From Streptomyces sp. TLI_053 (GTDB lineage: Bacteria > Actinomycetota > Actinomycetes > Streptomycetales > Streptomycetaceae): a stretch of 64,000 bases of DNA. Shown here piece by piece: positions 33,978 to 42,657 of the stretch. The position numbers were made by a program, and so were the translations under genes. The notes beneath the pieces were generated by a model that was not told the DNA's origin, made no database searches, and saw nothing but the letters and a program-made list of their open reading frames with translations. Location: assembly GCF_900105395.1 (NCBI RefSeq), contig NZ_LT629775.1:8831501-8895500 (forward strand), written 5' to 3'. Within the stretch, counting starts at the first letter, position 1. Each line of letters starts with the position of its first letter.

Positions 33978-34814
33978 TCAGGGCCGGTCGGTGGCCAGGA
34001 GGGCGTGCAGGGAGGCCGTGAGGGCGGTGACGAAGGTGTCGCGGGTGGTGTCGTCCAGGAGGTCCAGGGACAGGTAGGGGTTGAGGTCCTCCAGTTCGAC
34101 CAGCAGCAGATCGCCCTCGGGGGTGCGGCAGGCGTCGACGCGCTGGATGCCGTGGTCGATGTCGTTCCAGTCGACGAAGCGGCGGGCGAACGCGAGGTCG
34201 GCGGGGGTGGGCCGGTAACGCTCCAGCTCCCAGCGCCGGGCGGGGTCCGGGGCGTACAGGGCGTACTGGAAGGCGCGGTCGACGAAGTAGAACGAGACCT
34301 CGTAGGTGAAGGGGATCCGCGGCTGGACCAGGACGCCGCCGAACGCGATGCCGGCGAGCTCCTCGCGGGGCACGAACGCCAGGCCGATGGAGTCCGCGCC
34401 CAGCTCGGGCTTGACCACGTACTCGGGGACCACGGGCAGCCGGGGGAGGTCCTCGGCCCGGTCGACGGTGGGGATGACGGGGTGGCCGGCGGCCGAGAGT
34501 GCCAGCAGGTACCGCTTGCCCGCCATGTCGGCCCTGCCGCGCAGCTGGTTGTGGACGCGGGTGCCCGAGCGGAGCGCCGCGGCCCGGAAGGCGTCGTACT
34601 GGGCCTGGTAGTGCAGCACCGGGCCGCTGTTGCGGACCAGGACCAGGTCGAAGGCGTCCATCAGGGCGGCCGCGTCCAGGGGGTGGCACAGGGCGATGTC
34701 GAAGTCCGCGCGCAGCCGGGCGGAGAGCGCGATGTCCTCGTCGCAGTACCGGCGTCCACTGGCGGGGTAGGCGAGGTCGGTGACGTACAGGACACGGGGC
34801 TTGGTGGCGGCCAT
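33978..34814 (-). CDS. ATP-grasp-like protein, unknown function
   Basis: 278 residues. DLVLVRNSGPVLHYQ, YVVKPELGADSIGLAFV, VLVQPRI and LLLVELEDLNPYLSLDLLD follow the order of ATP-grasp enzymes (nucleotide-binding Lys, then the metal-binding E-x-N end). Such enzymes ligate a carboxylate to an amine. The N-terminal MAATKPRVLYVTDLAYPASGRRYCDEDI is a Rossmann-like start. RBS GGAGAACC directly precedes the ATG. No amide-forming partner genes are next to it. Confidence 0.7.
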   Translation of the reverse strand: MAATKPRVLYVTDLAYPASGRRYCDEDIALSARLRADFDIALCHPLDAAALMDAFDLVLVRNSGPVLHYQAQYDAFRAAALRSGTRVHNQLRGRADMAGKRYLLALSAAGHPVIPTVDRAEDLPRLPVVPEYVVKPELGADSIGLAFVPREELAGIAFGGVLVQPRIPFTYEVSFYFVDRAFQYALYAPDPARRWELERYRPTPADLAFARRFVDWNDIDHGIQRVDACRTPEGDLLLVELEDLNPYLSLDLLDDTTRDTFVTALTASLHALLATDRP

Positions 34815-34874
34815 GGTTCTCCAGGGGTCGGCTGACGCCGCCCAACCTACTGGCCGCCGTCCGGCCGCCCCGCC

Positions 34875-34925
34875 GGGGGGGGGGGGAGGGTGTCGGGCGC
34901 CGGGGGAGGGTGTCGGGCGTCGGGG
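34875..34925. repeat. G12 homopolymer and duplicated G-rich unit
   Basis: Twelve consecutive G (34875-34886) are followed by AGGG and by two copies of a GGGGGAGGGTGTCGGGCG-type unit, in the divergent region between the ATP-grasp and phosphatase genes. Potential quadruplex and slippage site. Confidence 0.8.
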
Positions 34926-35052
34926 CGAGGTGGGTAGGTCGTCGACGCACGTTCATCTGGTCGCCCACTTGATCGCATACTGATAACGGGTCTGGTCCGA
35001 TCGTGCGGCGGTGAACTCCCCCCGCCCCGTGCGAAAGTCGAAGGGAACGACC

Positions 35053-36066
35053 ATGGAACGCAGATCCCTGCTCGGTGCGACCGCCGGAGCGCTGGTGCTC
35101 GGAGGGCTCGCCCAGGGCACCGCGGAGGCCGCGCCGGCCCAGGACGGTGGCGGGCTCGTCACCACCTTCAACGTCATCAGCGACATCCAGGGCGACCTCG
35201 GTGACTTCGCCCAGGCCCTGCGGGACATCAGGTCCACCAACCCGCGCTCCTCGGGCCTGGCCGTCGCCGGCGACATCACGCCGCGCGGTTACGACTTCGA
35301 GTACGCCGAGGTCCAGAAGGTGCTGGACCAGGGCCCGAAGCCGCGCGAGGTGGCCTGGGCGATCGGCAACCACGAGTTCTACGTGCCGAAGTGGTCCGAC
35401 CCGAACACGCTCGCCCAGAGCACCTGGCCCAACGGCACCACCGAGGACTCCCTGTTCCGCAGCTTCTACCGCTTCGCCCGGCGGTCCGCGGTCTACGCGG
35501 AGACGTCCTTCGGCGGCATCCCGGTGCTGACCCTCGGCACCGAGCGCTACATGAGGTACCACGACAGCTCGCTGTGGGACGAGGTGTGGATCAGCGAGGC
35601 GCAGTTCCAGTGGCTGGAGGACCGCCTGCAGTACTGGGCGCGGCGGCGCAAGCCGGTCATGGTGATCACCCACCACCCGCTGCCCAACACCGTCTCCGGC
35701 ACCCGCAGCAAGATCTACCTGAGCGACTACCTCCAGGCCGACCGGCTCCTCGGCATCCTGGGGCGGCACCGCGACGTGTTCCTCTTCAGCGGCCACACGC
35801 ACTGGGACCTCGGCCTGTCCGACTGGTACGTGCGCCGCGTGGTGCCCGGCACCGCCAACCTCGACGGCTTCTCGGTGGTCAACACCGGCGCCGTGCAGAC
35901 CGGTTTCGTCGACAATGGACAGGGCGGCGAGTCGACCGTCCCCGGCCGCTTCAACCAGGGCCTCCAGGTGGAGGTGTACCGGGACCGTGTCGTCATCTCG
36001 GCACGTGACTTCGCGACCGGCACCTGGATGAAGCGGACGACCGTACCGCTGGCCAACCGCGTCTGA
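35053..36066 (+). CDS. Secreted metallophosphoesterase (calcineurin-like)
   Basis: 337 residues. MERRSLLGATAGALVLGGLAQGTAEAAP is a twin-arginine-like signal. The domain shows NVISDIQGD (metal), VAGDITPRG, IGNHEFY, and later VITHHPLPN and LFSGHTHWD, the full set of metal-binding and catalytic His/Asp/Asn residues of calcineurin-like phosphoesterases. Substrate unknown. ATG 35053 has AAGGGA upstream. Confidence 0.9.
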   Translation: MERRSLLGATAGALVLGGLAQGTAEAAPAQDGGGLVTTFNVISDIQGDLGDFAQALRDIRSTNPRSSGLAVAGDITPRGYDFEYAEVQKVLDQGPKPREVAWAIGNHEFYVPKWSDPNTLAQSTWPNGTTEDSLFRSFYRFARRSAVYAETSFGGIPVLTLGTERYMRYHDSSLWDEVWISEAQFQWLEDRLQYWARRRKPVMVITHHPLPNTVSGTRSKIYLSDYLQADRLLGILGRHRDVFLFSGHTHWDLGLSDWYVRRVVPGTANLDGFSVVNTGAVQTGFVDNGQGGESTVPGRFNQGLQVEVYRDRVVISARDFATGTWMKRTTVPLANRV

Positions 36067-36148
36067 CGGCCCGTACCCGGCGGCCCGTACCCGGCGGCCT
36101 GTGATCGGCAGCCGGCGACCGGCAGCCTTTGACCGGCAGCCGGTGACC

Positions 36149-36177
36149 GGCGGCCGCCCTCACCCGGGGCGGCCGCC
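36149..36177. terminator. Convergent 11-bp hairpin terminator
   Basis: GGCGGCCGCCC (36149-36159) and GGGCGGCCGCC (36167-36177), loop 7 nt. Just before it (36066-36145) is a run of short degenerate repeats of the type GGCAGCCGGTGACC. Confidence 0.8.
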
Positions 36178-36225
36178 GCGCCGTCAGCACCCGCTCGGCC
36201 CGGGGGGCAGCCGGGCCCCGGGCCG

Positions 36226-36585
36226 TCAGCGGTAGTCGGTCGGGAAGCCGGCGGTGATCGTCCCGTCCTCGCCCCGCCAGAGCCACACCGGACGGCGCCC
36301 CAGCTGGGCGACGGGCGGTGTGACGAAGAGCAGGCCGCGTTGCTCGCCCGCCTCGGCGGTGTCGTGGGCGGCCGCGGCCAGCAGCCGCAGGGCGTCGCAC
36401 GCCGCGCCGTCCGGGTCGGCCGCCGCGCCGGGCGGGTCGAGGTGGGTGGCCAGTTCGACCAGACAGGCGCGCAGCGGGCCGGTGACGCGTGCGATCGGGG
36501 CGCCGTCGAGGGCGGGGTGGCCGCCGGTGTCCGGGTGGGTCAGCACGGAGCCGTCGGACGGTGGGTTCGTCGTCGTCGAAGTCAT
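36226..36585 (-). CDS. Hypothetical protein, 119 residues
   Basis: No family recognised. It starts MTSTTTNPPSDGSVLTHPDTGG, has an Ala/Asp-rich helical middle (CDALRLLAAAAHDTAEAGEQ) and ends with PVWLWRGEDGTITAGFPTDYR, a beta-rich tail. No signal or membrane segment. High third-position GC supports it; the ATG at 36585 is the only sensible start. Confidence 0.6.
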   Translation of the reverse strand: MTSTTTNPPSDGSVLTHPDTGGHPALDGAPIARVTGPLRACLVELATHLDPPGAAADPDGAACDALRLLAAAAHDTAEAGEQRGLLFVTPPVAQLGRRPVWLWRGEDGTITAGFPTDYR

Positions 36586-36699
36586 GGGCAGGACGGTAGG
36601 GGAGGGGCCCGACATCCCCGCGGGCTCCGCGGTGCCCGTGCGGCCCGACGGGGGCACCGGCCCGGGCGGGTGTCGGTGGGCAGGGCTATCGTCCGCGGC

Positions 36700-37305
36700 A
36701 TGGAACAGGACATCCTGAAGCGCTTCCCCTCGCTGCCCGATCGGGTCGGTCACGTCGGCGGCGTGGAGTCGCTCACCGTCGACGGACGGCGGTACTACTT
36801 CGGCTTCGACTTCACGAGCGACCTGGTGCTCTCGCCGCTGATCGACGATCCGGGCGCGATGTCCGCCTTCGCGAGCGCGTACATGCGCCAGACCACCGGC
36901 CGGCACGACACCGCCCACTGGGACGGCCTGGTCGCCCTGGCGGTCGACGGCTCGGCGATCGCCGGTGACGACGCGGACCGGACCGTCGTCCTCGCGGACC
37001 TGCGCGCCGTGCTGCCGGTGGCCGGGAGCCACCTGCTCTACCTGCTGGGGGCGGCCACCGGCTGGGAGGAGTGGTTCGAGGAGGCGCCGGAGGTGCGGCA
37101 GGCGTACGAGCGGCTCGGGTTCGACGAGGAGGACACGGAGTTCGTCGACCACTGCCTCGAGGCCGTCCGCGAGCACGGGACGCGGGCGCGACCCGACGAG
37201 TGGACGGTCGTGCGCTTCCACCTCACCGCGGCGGTGCGTCATCTGCCCGGCAACTGGGGCGTGTTGTTCGGCCCGTTGGCGGAGGGCCTGCTGAACCACC
37301 GCTGA
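36700..37305 (+). CDS. Hypothetical protein, 201 residues
   Basis: A soluble, acidic protein (WEEWFEEAPEVRQAYERLGFDEEDTEFVDHCLEAVREHGT) with an aromatic-rich N-terminal part (RRYYFGFDFTSDLVL). No known motif. Divergent from the preceding hypothetical gene with 114 bp between them. Followed by a G-rich repeat. Confidence 0.7.
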   Translation: MEQDILKRFPSLPDRVGHVGGVESLTVDGRRYYFGFDFTSDLVLSPLIDDPGAMSAFASAYMRQTTGRHDTAHWDGLVALAVDGSAIAGDDADRTVVLADLRAVLPVAGSHLLYLLGAATGWEEWFEEAPEVRQAYERLGFDEEDTEFVDHCLEAVREHGTRARPDEWTVVRFHLTAAVRHLPGNWGVLFGPLAEGLLNHR

Positions 37306-37317
37306 GCCTCTCCGCTC

Positions 37318-37380
37318 CGGGGGTCGGGGGTCGAGGGTCGGGGGCCGGGCCGGGTCGGGGTGGGGTCGGATCGGGTGCCG
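37318..37380. repeat. GGGTCGGGG-type tandem repeat
   Basis: About six imperfect 8-10 bp G-rich units between two genes on the same strand; potential quadruplex on the + strand. Confidence 0.6.
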
Positions 37381-37438
37381 GAGCGGTGGCCGGAAATTCC
37401 CCGGACTCCGCGGAGCCGATCACCTAACATGCCGATCC

Positions 37439-38287
37439 ATGGCGATGTTTGTGCACCTGACGGCGGCGGCGAACGCGCCGCGCATCCGGCGGGCCGGGCT
37501 CCGCGCGGCCAGTCACGGCCAGGGCGGTGCACGCGGGGTCTACGTCTTCCCGGTGCTGCCGTCCTACACGCTCACCCACCAGTGGATGCGCGAGCTCGGC
37601 CGGTTCGACCGGCGGGGCGGGCGGGTGGCGGTGCACGTCCGGCTGGACGACGCCCAGCCGGTGCTGGTCGGGCCCTACGGCGACCGGCGGCAGAGGGCCC
37701 AGGCCGAGGTCCCCGCGGCGGAGGCGGTCCGGCGGATCGCGGCGCTCGACGACCCTCGCGGGTGGGAGGTGTTCGTGCCCCGGGCGATCGGAGCGGGGGA
37801 GGTGCACCGGGTCCGCGCCGCGCCGCAGGTGGTGGGCTGGCGGTACCGGCCCGACGCGCACGGCACCCGGCCCTGCACCTGCTACGGGTGCCGGGACCGC
37901 GGCGGCTACGGGGCGCGCCGGCTGCGCGAGCGGCTCCCGCACGCGCTGGACGGCCCGCCGCCGCCGACCCCCGTGCTGCTCGCCCGGATCGCGGCCGCCG
38001 GGGACCAGGGCGATCCCGCCGAACTGCGGGCGGCCCTCGACTGGTTCGGCGTGCTGCGGCGCCCGCGGGGCCCGCTCGCCGAACTCGCCCACCTCGCCGC
38101 CCACCCCGATCCCGGCGTCCGGGAGTACCTGGCGTGGGCGGTCCGCGACTGGCGCACGCCCGGTACCGCCGAACTGCTCGCCGCCCTCGCCGACGACCCG
38201 CACCCGGACGTCCGCGAGGCGGTGGCGGACGTCCGCCGGCTCCGCCGGTGGGAGCCCGCGGGCGCGGTACCGCTCCCCGCCGGCTGA
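37439..38287 (+). CDS. Two-part protein: ADP-ribosyl-transferase/RES-like N-terminus (tentative) and HEAT-like C-terminus
   Basis: 282 residues. The first 130 (MFVHLTAAANAPRIRRAGLRAASHGQGGARGVYVFPVLPSYTLTHQW) have the H-x-T ... G..GVYVFP layout that opens several NAD-using ADP-ribosyltransferase-like folds, but I cannot confirm it. A CTCYGC motif (about residues 145-150) may bind zinc. The last 90 residues have two short HEAT-like helical repeats (LAHLAAHPDPGVREYLAWAV, LLAALADDPHPDVREAVADV). No signal peptide. Function unknown. Confidence 0.6.
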   Translation: MAMFVHLTAAANAPRIRRAGLRAASHGQGGARGVYVFPVLPSYTLTHQWMRELGRFDRRGGRVAVHVRLDDAQPVLVGPYGDRRQRAQAEVPAAEAVRRIAALDDPRGWEVFVPRAIGAGEVHRVRAAPQVVGWRYRPDAHGTRPCTCYGCRDRGGYGARRLRERLPHALDGPPPPTPVLLARIAAAGDQGDPAELRAALDWFGVLRRPRGPLAELAHLAAHPDPGVREYLAWAVRDWRTPGTAELLAALADDPHPDVREAVADVRRLRRWEPAGAVPLPAG

Positions 38288-38299
38288 CCCGGTTCCCGA

Positions 38300-38370
38300 G
38301 CGGCCCGACTGCCCGACCGCTCGACCGCCTGACCGTCTGACCGCCTGACCGCTCGACCGCCCGACCGGGC
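38300..38370. repeat. 8-9 bp CCGCCTGA/CCGCTCGA tandem repeats
   Basis: About eight short units of GACCGCCTGACCGCTCGA type lie between the HEAT-like gene and the kinase gene. Confidence 0.65.
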
Positions 38371-38445
38371 ATCCCGGAGGGGGTGTGCGCGGGGCCGTCC
38401 GCGCACACTACGGTGTGCCGGACGGGACTCGGGGTGGGGGAGCGG

Positions 38446-39945
38446 ATGCGGCAGGGCGCGATGATCAACGAGCGTTACCGGATGGACCGTTGCATCGGTG
38501 CGGGTGGGATGGGCGCGGTCTGGAGCGCCGTGGACACCCGGCTGCAACGGGACGTCGCCGTCAAGGTCCTGCTGCCCCAGGTCGACGGCGCGGAGGACCA
38601 CGAGGCGCAGGCCCGGTTCGAGCGGGAGGCCCGGATCACCGCGCGGCTCCAGCATCCGAACATCATCGGCGTGCACGACTACGGCCTCCACCGGGAGGCC
38701 GGCCTGGCGACGCCCTATGTCGTGATGAGTCTGCTGACCGGCCGATCCGTTGCCGAGGCCCTGCGCTCGGGCCGACGTCCCGACCCCGTCCAGGTCGTGG
38801 AGTGGGGCGTGCAGATCTGTCACGCGCTGGCCGCCGCCCACGCGGTGGACGTCGCGCACCGGGACATCAAGCCCGGGAACCTCTTCCTGACCCGGCACGC
38901 GGACGGCACGGAAGCCGTCGTCGTCCTCGACTTCGGTATCGCCGCCTACCTGATGGCCGGCCACACCCAGCTCACGCCCACCGGGAGCGGTATCGGCACC
39001 CCGGCGTACATGGCCCCGGAACAGGCCCGGGGCCTGCGGGTCGACGGCCGTGCCGACCTCTACTCCCTCGGCTGCGTGCTGTACGAACTCCTCACCGGCA
39101 CACCGCCCTTCGGTCACCGCGGCAACCCGTACGCCGCGATGGAGGCCCACCTGAACGAGCAGCCGGTGCCGCCCCGGCACCACCGGCCCGATCTGCCCGC
39201 CGGCCTCGACCGCGTCGTCCTGCACCTGCTGGCCAAGGACCCGTCGGCCCGCCCGGCATCCGCCGTGGCCGTGGCCGAGACGCTGCGGGCAGCCGTCGCC
39301 CGGCCGACCGTGGTCGCGGCCGTACCGACCACCGTGCTCGCCCCGCCGCCGCCCGCGCATCCGCCCACGGCCGTCCGGCTGCCCACCGCCGCCGAACTGA
39401 CGACGACCCACGAACTGGCCAACTCCCTCAGCCTGGAGGGGCGGCACAACGAGGCGGCGGCCCTGCTGGCGCAGGTGGCCGACGGCCGGGCCCGCCTGCT
39501 GGGCGCGGCCCACGCGGACACGCTCAGGGCACGCAACAACCAGGCCTACAACCTGGGCGAGGCCGGGCAGTACCGGGAGGCGGCCCGACTGCTGGAGCAG
39601 GTGGCGGCGGACCGGCACCGGGCCCTGGGCCCGGACCATCCGCACACCCTCACCAGCCGCCACAACCACGCCTACTACCTGGGCGAGGCCGGGTACCGGG
39701 AGGAGGCGGCGCGGCTGCTCGCGGCCGTGGCGGCCGACCGCGGGCGCGTCCTCGGCCCCGACCACCCGCACACCCTCACCGCCCGGCACAACCACGCCTG
39801 CAACCTGGGCGAGGCCGGGCAGCACGGGGAGGCGGCACGCCTGCTGGAGGCGGTGGCGGCCGACCGCCACCGCGTGCTGGGCCAGTTCCACCCGCAGACC
39901 GTCAAGTCCCGCAAGGTCCGCGCGATCCACGCGGCCCGTAGCTGA
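38446..39945 (+). CDS. Soluble Ser/Thr protein kinase with C-terminal TPR-like repeats
   Basis: 499 residues. Kinase domain residues about 11-285: GAGGMGAVW P-loop, VAVK (Lys40), VAHRDIKPGN catalytic loop near 137, DFGIA, GTPAYMAPEQARG activation segment. After a Pro-rich linker come about four 42-residue repeats (RNNQAYNLGEAGQYREAARLLEQVAADRHRALGPDHPHTLTSRHNHAYYLGEAG), the kinesin-light-chain/FxSxx type TPR. No transmembrane segment or PASTA domain, so it is cytosolic, unlike the usual PknB kinases. A GGGGGAG RBS precedes ATG 38446. Confidence 0.92.
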   Translation: MRQGAMINERYRMDRCIGAGGMGAVWSAVDTRLQRDVAVKVLLPQVDGAEDHEAQARFEREARITARLQHPNIIGVHDYGLHREAGLATPYVVMSLLTGRSVAEALRSGRRPDPVQVVEWGVQICHALAAAHAVDVAHRDIKPGNLFLTRHADGTEAVVVLDFGIAAYLMAGHTQLTPTGSGIGTPAYMAPEQARGLRVDGRADLYSLGCVLYELLTGTPPFGHRGNPYAAMEAHLNEQPVPPRHHRPDLPAGLDRVVLHLLAKDPSARPASAVAVAETLRAAVARPTVVAAVPTTVLAPPPPAHPPTAVRLPTAAELTTTHELANSLSLEGRHNEAAALLAQVADGRARLLGAAHADTLRARNNQAYNLGEAGQYREAARLLEQVAADRHRALGPDHPHTLTSRHNHAYYLGEAGYREEAARLLAAVAADRGRVLGPDHPHTLTARHNHACNLGEAGQHGEAARLLEAVAADRHRVLGQFHPQTVKSRKVRAIHAARS

Positions 39946-40160
39946 CACCCGGGGGCCGGGGCGGACCGGCAGGGTCGCGCGGAGCGCATCGAGAACCGCG
40001 GGCGGGGCGCGACGGCAAGGGGGCGGCGCCGGATCGGAGGCGGGCGCGCGCCCGCCGCCTCCGCACCCCTGCGCGCCGCACGACACCGGGGCCGGAGCGC
40101 TCAGCGGCGCGGTCACCGGGGTATCGGGAACTCGACGTCCGGGTGGTCAGGGGAGGCTCC

Positions 40161-41345
40161 ATGAACGTGCAGCAGGTTCCGCCGGTCTCGATCTTCTACC
40201 GCCGCGACGGGCTGGACCCGGGCGCGGCGTTGGGGGAGGTCCAGCGGGGGGAGCCGGTCCGGCGGGTACGTGACTTCTGGCTGCACCGGACCGGCGACTA
40301 CTGGCTCGTCACCCGGCACGCCGACGTGCGGCGCGTACTGGCCGACCAGGAGACCTTCGCCATGCACGACCCGCGGCGCGCTCCGATCCTGCCCGACGAA
40401 CTCCTCAACATGGACCCGCCGGAGCACACGCGGCTGCGCCACGTCCTGACAGCGGAGTTCACCGGGAAGCGGATCCGCGCGCTGGACCCGATGATCGACG
40501 CGATGGTGCACGCGCTGATCGACGACATGGAGACGCGGGGCCCCGCCGCGGACCTGATGGACGCCTTCGCCCTGCCGCTGCCGCTCGGGGTGATCTGCGC
40601 ACTGCTGGGCGTGCCCGACCCCGACCGGGCGGCGTTCCACCGCTGGTCCCGCGTCACGCTGGATCTGGGGCTCCCGCTGGAGGAGCGGATCGCGGCGGGG
40701 CGGGAGTCGCGCGCGTACGTGGCCGGGCTGGTGGCGGCGAAGCGGCGCAGCCCGGACGACGGGATGATCGGCATGCTCGTCCGGGAGCACGGAGACGCGG
40801 TGTCGGACGCCGAACTGGCCGGCGTCTGCGAGTTGCTGCTGCTGGCCGGTCATGTCACGGTGTCCAACACGATCGGGCTGGGTGTGCTCGCCCTGTTGTC
40901 GCACCCGGAGCAGGCCGACCGGCTGCGCGAGGCTCCCGAGGGTGATGCCGTGCTCGACGGCGCGGTCGAGGAACTGCTGCGGTACCTGTCGGTGTCCAGT
41001 ACGGCGCTGGCCCGCACGGCGTGCCGGGACACCGAGATCGGCGGCGTTCCGATCAAGGCCGGTGACCAGGTCGTCTGCCAGCTTCCGGTGGCGAACCGCG
41101 ACCCGGCGCTCGGCGCCGGGATGGACCTCTTCGACATCGGGCGCAGGCCCGTTTCGCATGTGGCCTTCGGACACGGTCCGCACCACTGCCTCGGCGCTCC
41201 ACTGGCCCGCGCCGAACTGCGGATCGCGTTGCCGGCGCTTCTTCGGCGGCTGCCCGGTCTCGCGCTCGGGTGCCCCGCCGACGAGGTGCCCTACCGCGTC
41301 AACAACGAGGTCTACGGCCTCCACGCACTGCCCGTCACCTGGTGA
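40161..41345 (+). CDS. Cytochrome P450 with atypical I-helix
   Basis: 394 residues: haem loop FGHGPHHCLGAPLAR, K-helix EELLR, DPPEHTRLR near the C-helix. The I-helix reads LLLLAGHVTVSNT where most P450s have AG(H/D)ETT, so the acidic residue and the second Thr of the proton-relay pair are replaced by Val. Such a change is seen in P450s that do not perform ordinary hydroxylation, such as some coupling or peroxide-using enzymes. GGGGAGG before ATG 40161 is a strong RBS. It is 215 bp after the kinase and 148 bp before the esterase gene. Confidence 0.9.
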   Translation: MNVQQVPPVSIFYRRDGLDPGAALGEVQRGEPVRRVRDFWLHRTGDYWLVTRHADVRRVLADQETFAMHDPRRAPILPDELLNMDPPEHTRLRHVLTAEFTGKRIRALDPMIDAMVHALIDDMETRGPAADLMDAFALPLPLGVICALLGVPDPDRAAFHRWSRVTLDLGLPLEERIAAGRESRAYVAGLVAAKRRSPDDGMIGMLVREHGDAVSDAELAGVCELLLLAGHVTVSNTIGLGVLALLSHPEQADRLREAPEGDAVLDGAVEELLRYLSVSSTALARTACRDTEIGGVPIKAGDQVVCQLPVANRDPALGAGMDLFDIGRRPVSHVAFGHGPHHCLGAPLARAELRIALPALLRRLPGLALGCPADEVPYRVNNEVYGLHALPVTW

Positions 41346-41455
41346 GCGGCGACATCGGCTGCACCGTCTCGGCCCGTCCAGGACCGGGGCCGTCGTGTTC
41401 CGCCCCCGCCCGGCGGACAGCCAGGAGAACGGCGACCGGGCCGGTCGGCCTCCCC

Positions 41456-41488
41456 GATCCCGAAGGAACATCGACGATCCCGAAGGAA
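41456..41488 (+). promoter_or_regulatory. Duplicated 14-bp element containing the esterase RBS
   Basis: CGATCCCGAAGGAA occurs at 41456-41469 and 41475-41488. The second copy holds the GAAGGA that serves as RBS for the ATG at 41494. Confidence 0.6.
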
Positions 41489-41493
41489 TACCG

Positions 41494-42573
41494 ATGAGTC
41501 CGATCCTCGACGCCAGGGGCCTGCGGGCCTGGGCCGTCCTCCTCGCCGTCGCCGCACTGCTGCTTCCGGTCGCGCCGCGCGCGCTCGCGGCCACGCCGGG
41601 ACCGCCCGTTCTGACGGACGGTCACGGTCTGACCCAGGTCGGCTCGACCGGCACCGCCACCGACTTCACGGTCACGGTGACCACACCCGATGTCGCCGAG
41701 CAGCATCCCATCAGGATCATCCTGCCGCCGGGCTACTACGACGATCCGGCCCGCCGGTACCCGGTGCTGTACTTCCTGCACGGCTCACCGGACAGCCCCG
41801 TCAATCAGAACTACCCGGCCCTGCGAAGCTCCAACTCGATGATCACGGTGATCCCGGACGGTGGGGCGAGGGGCTGGTACGCGAACTGGCGTGACCAGAA
41901 CACGGCGGCGGGCGCGCAGAGGTGGGAGACCTTCCACCTCGAGCAGGTGATTCCGTTCGTCGACGACAACCTGCGCACCGTCGCGGCCAAGCGGGGCCGT
42001 GCGGTGGCGGGCATCTCGATGGGCGGTCTGGGCGCGATGCGGTACGCCCAGCGGCACCCGGAGCTGTTCACCGAGGTCGCCTCGCTGTCCGGGGGGCTCG
42101 ACCTGTCCGCGGCCTCGATGGGCCTGCGCCTGGCCGTGGTCGCTTCCCTGACCAACGCGCCCGGCGGGTTCTGCGGGTCTGCCTCGTCCACCGGCGGGGA
42201 CTGCACCGGCAGTTACGCGCCCGCGGTGTCCAGCGACGCCCTGTTCGGCTCGCCGTACCCGGTGTTCAACCTCGACCGGCTCTGGAACGAGGCCGATCCG
42301 GCCTCCCACATGGGCCGGCTGGCGGGTGTCGGCATCTCGATCTACACCGGTAGCGGGGCGGGCGATCCGCTCTCGCCGGAGTTCTGGATCGAGGGTGCGA
42401 ACAAACACGCCAGGGACAGCCTGAACGCCCTCGGCCTGCCGTACTACTACGTGGGCTACGGCAACGGGGCCGGTTGGGGGACCCGGTGCGACGGGAACCA
42501 CAACGCCGGCTGCTGGGCCCAGGACCTGGTGGACTACGTCCCCCGGTTGGAACGGGCCTTCGCCGCCGGATGA
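41494..42573 (+). CDS. Secreted esterase (PF00756/Ag85-type alpha/beta hydrolase)
   Basis: 359 residues with a signal peptide (RAWAVLLAVAALLLPVAPRALA). The fold shows YYDDPARRYPVLYFLHGSPD (oxyanion/HG motif), the nucleophile elbow GISMGGLGAM, and DGNHNAGCW near the end with the likely catalytic His. Relatives are mycolyltransferase-like esterases and S-formylglutathione hydrolases acting outside the cell. Four Cys in the GFCGSASSTGGDCTG region and near the end may form disulphides. A strong terminator follows. Confidence 0.88.
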   Translation: MSPILDARGLRAWAVLLAVAALLLPVAPRALAATPGPPVLTDGHGLTQVGSTGTATDFTVTVTTPDVAEQHPIRIILPPGYYDDPARRYPVLYFLHGSPDSPVNQNYPALRSSNSMITVIPDGGARGWYANWRDQNTAAGAQRWETFHLEQVIPFVDDNLRTVAAKRGRAVAGISMGGLGAMRYAQRHPELFTEVASLSGGLDLSAASMGLRLAVVASLTNAPGGFCGSASSTGGDCTGSYAPAVSSDALFGSPYPVFNLDRLWNEADPASHMGRLAGVGISIYTGSGAGDPLSPEFWIEGANKHARDSLNALGLPYYYVGYGNGAGWGTRCDGNHNAGCWAQDLVDYVPRLERAFAAG

Positions 42574-42580
42574 GCCCAAC

Positions 42581-42614
42581 GGTCGCCTCCCCGGGGTCGC
42601 CCGGGGAGGCGACC
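42581..42614. terminator. Convergent 14-bp hairpin terminator
   Basis: GGTCGCCTCCCCGG (42581-42594) and CCGGGGAGGCGACC (42601-42614), loop 6 nt, between the esterase stop and the stop of the NACHT gene on the opposite strand. Confidence 0.9.
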
Positions 42615-42657
42615 GGAGCACGGCGGACCGCGCCGGGCACCCGCCGGGGTCCGCCGG

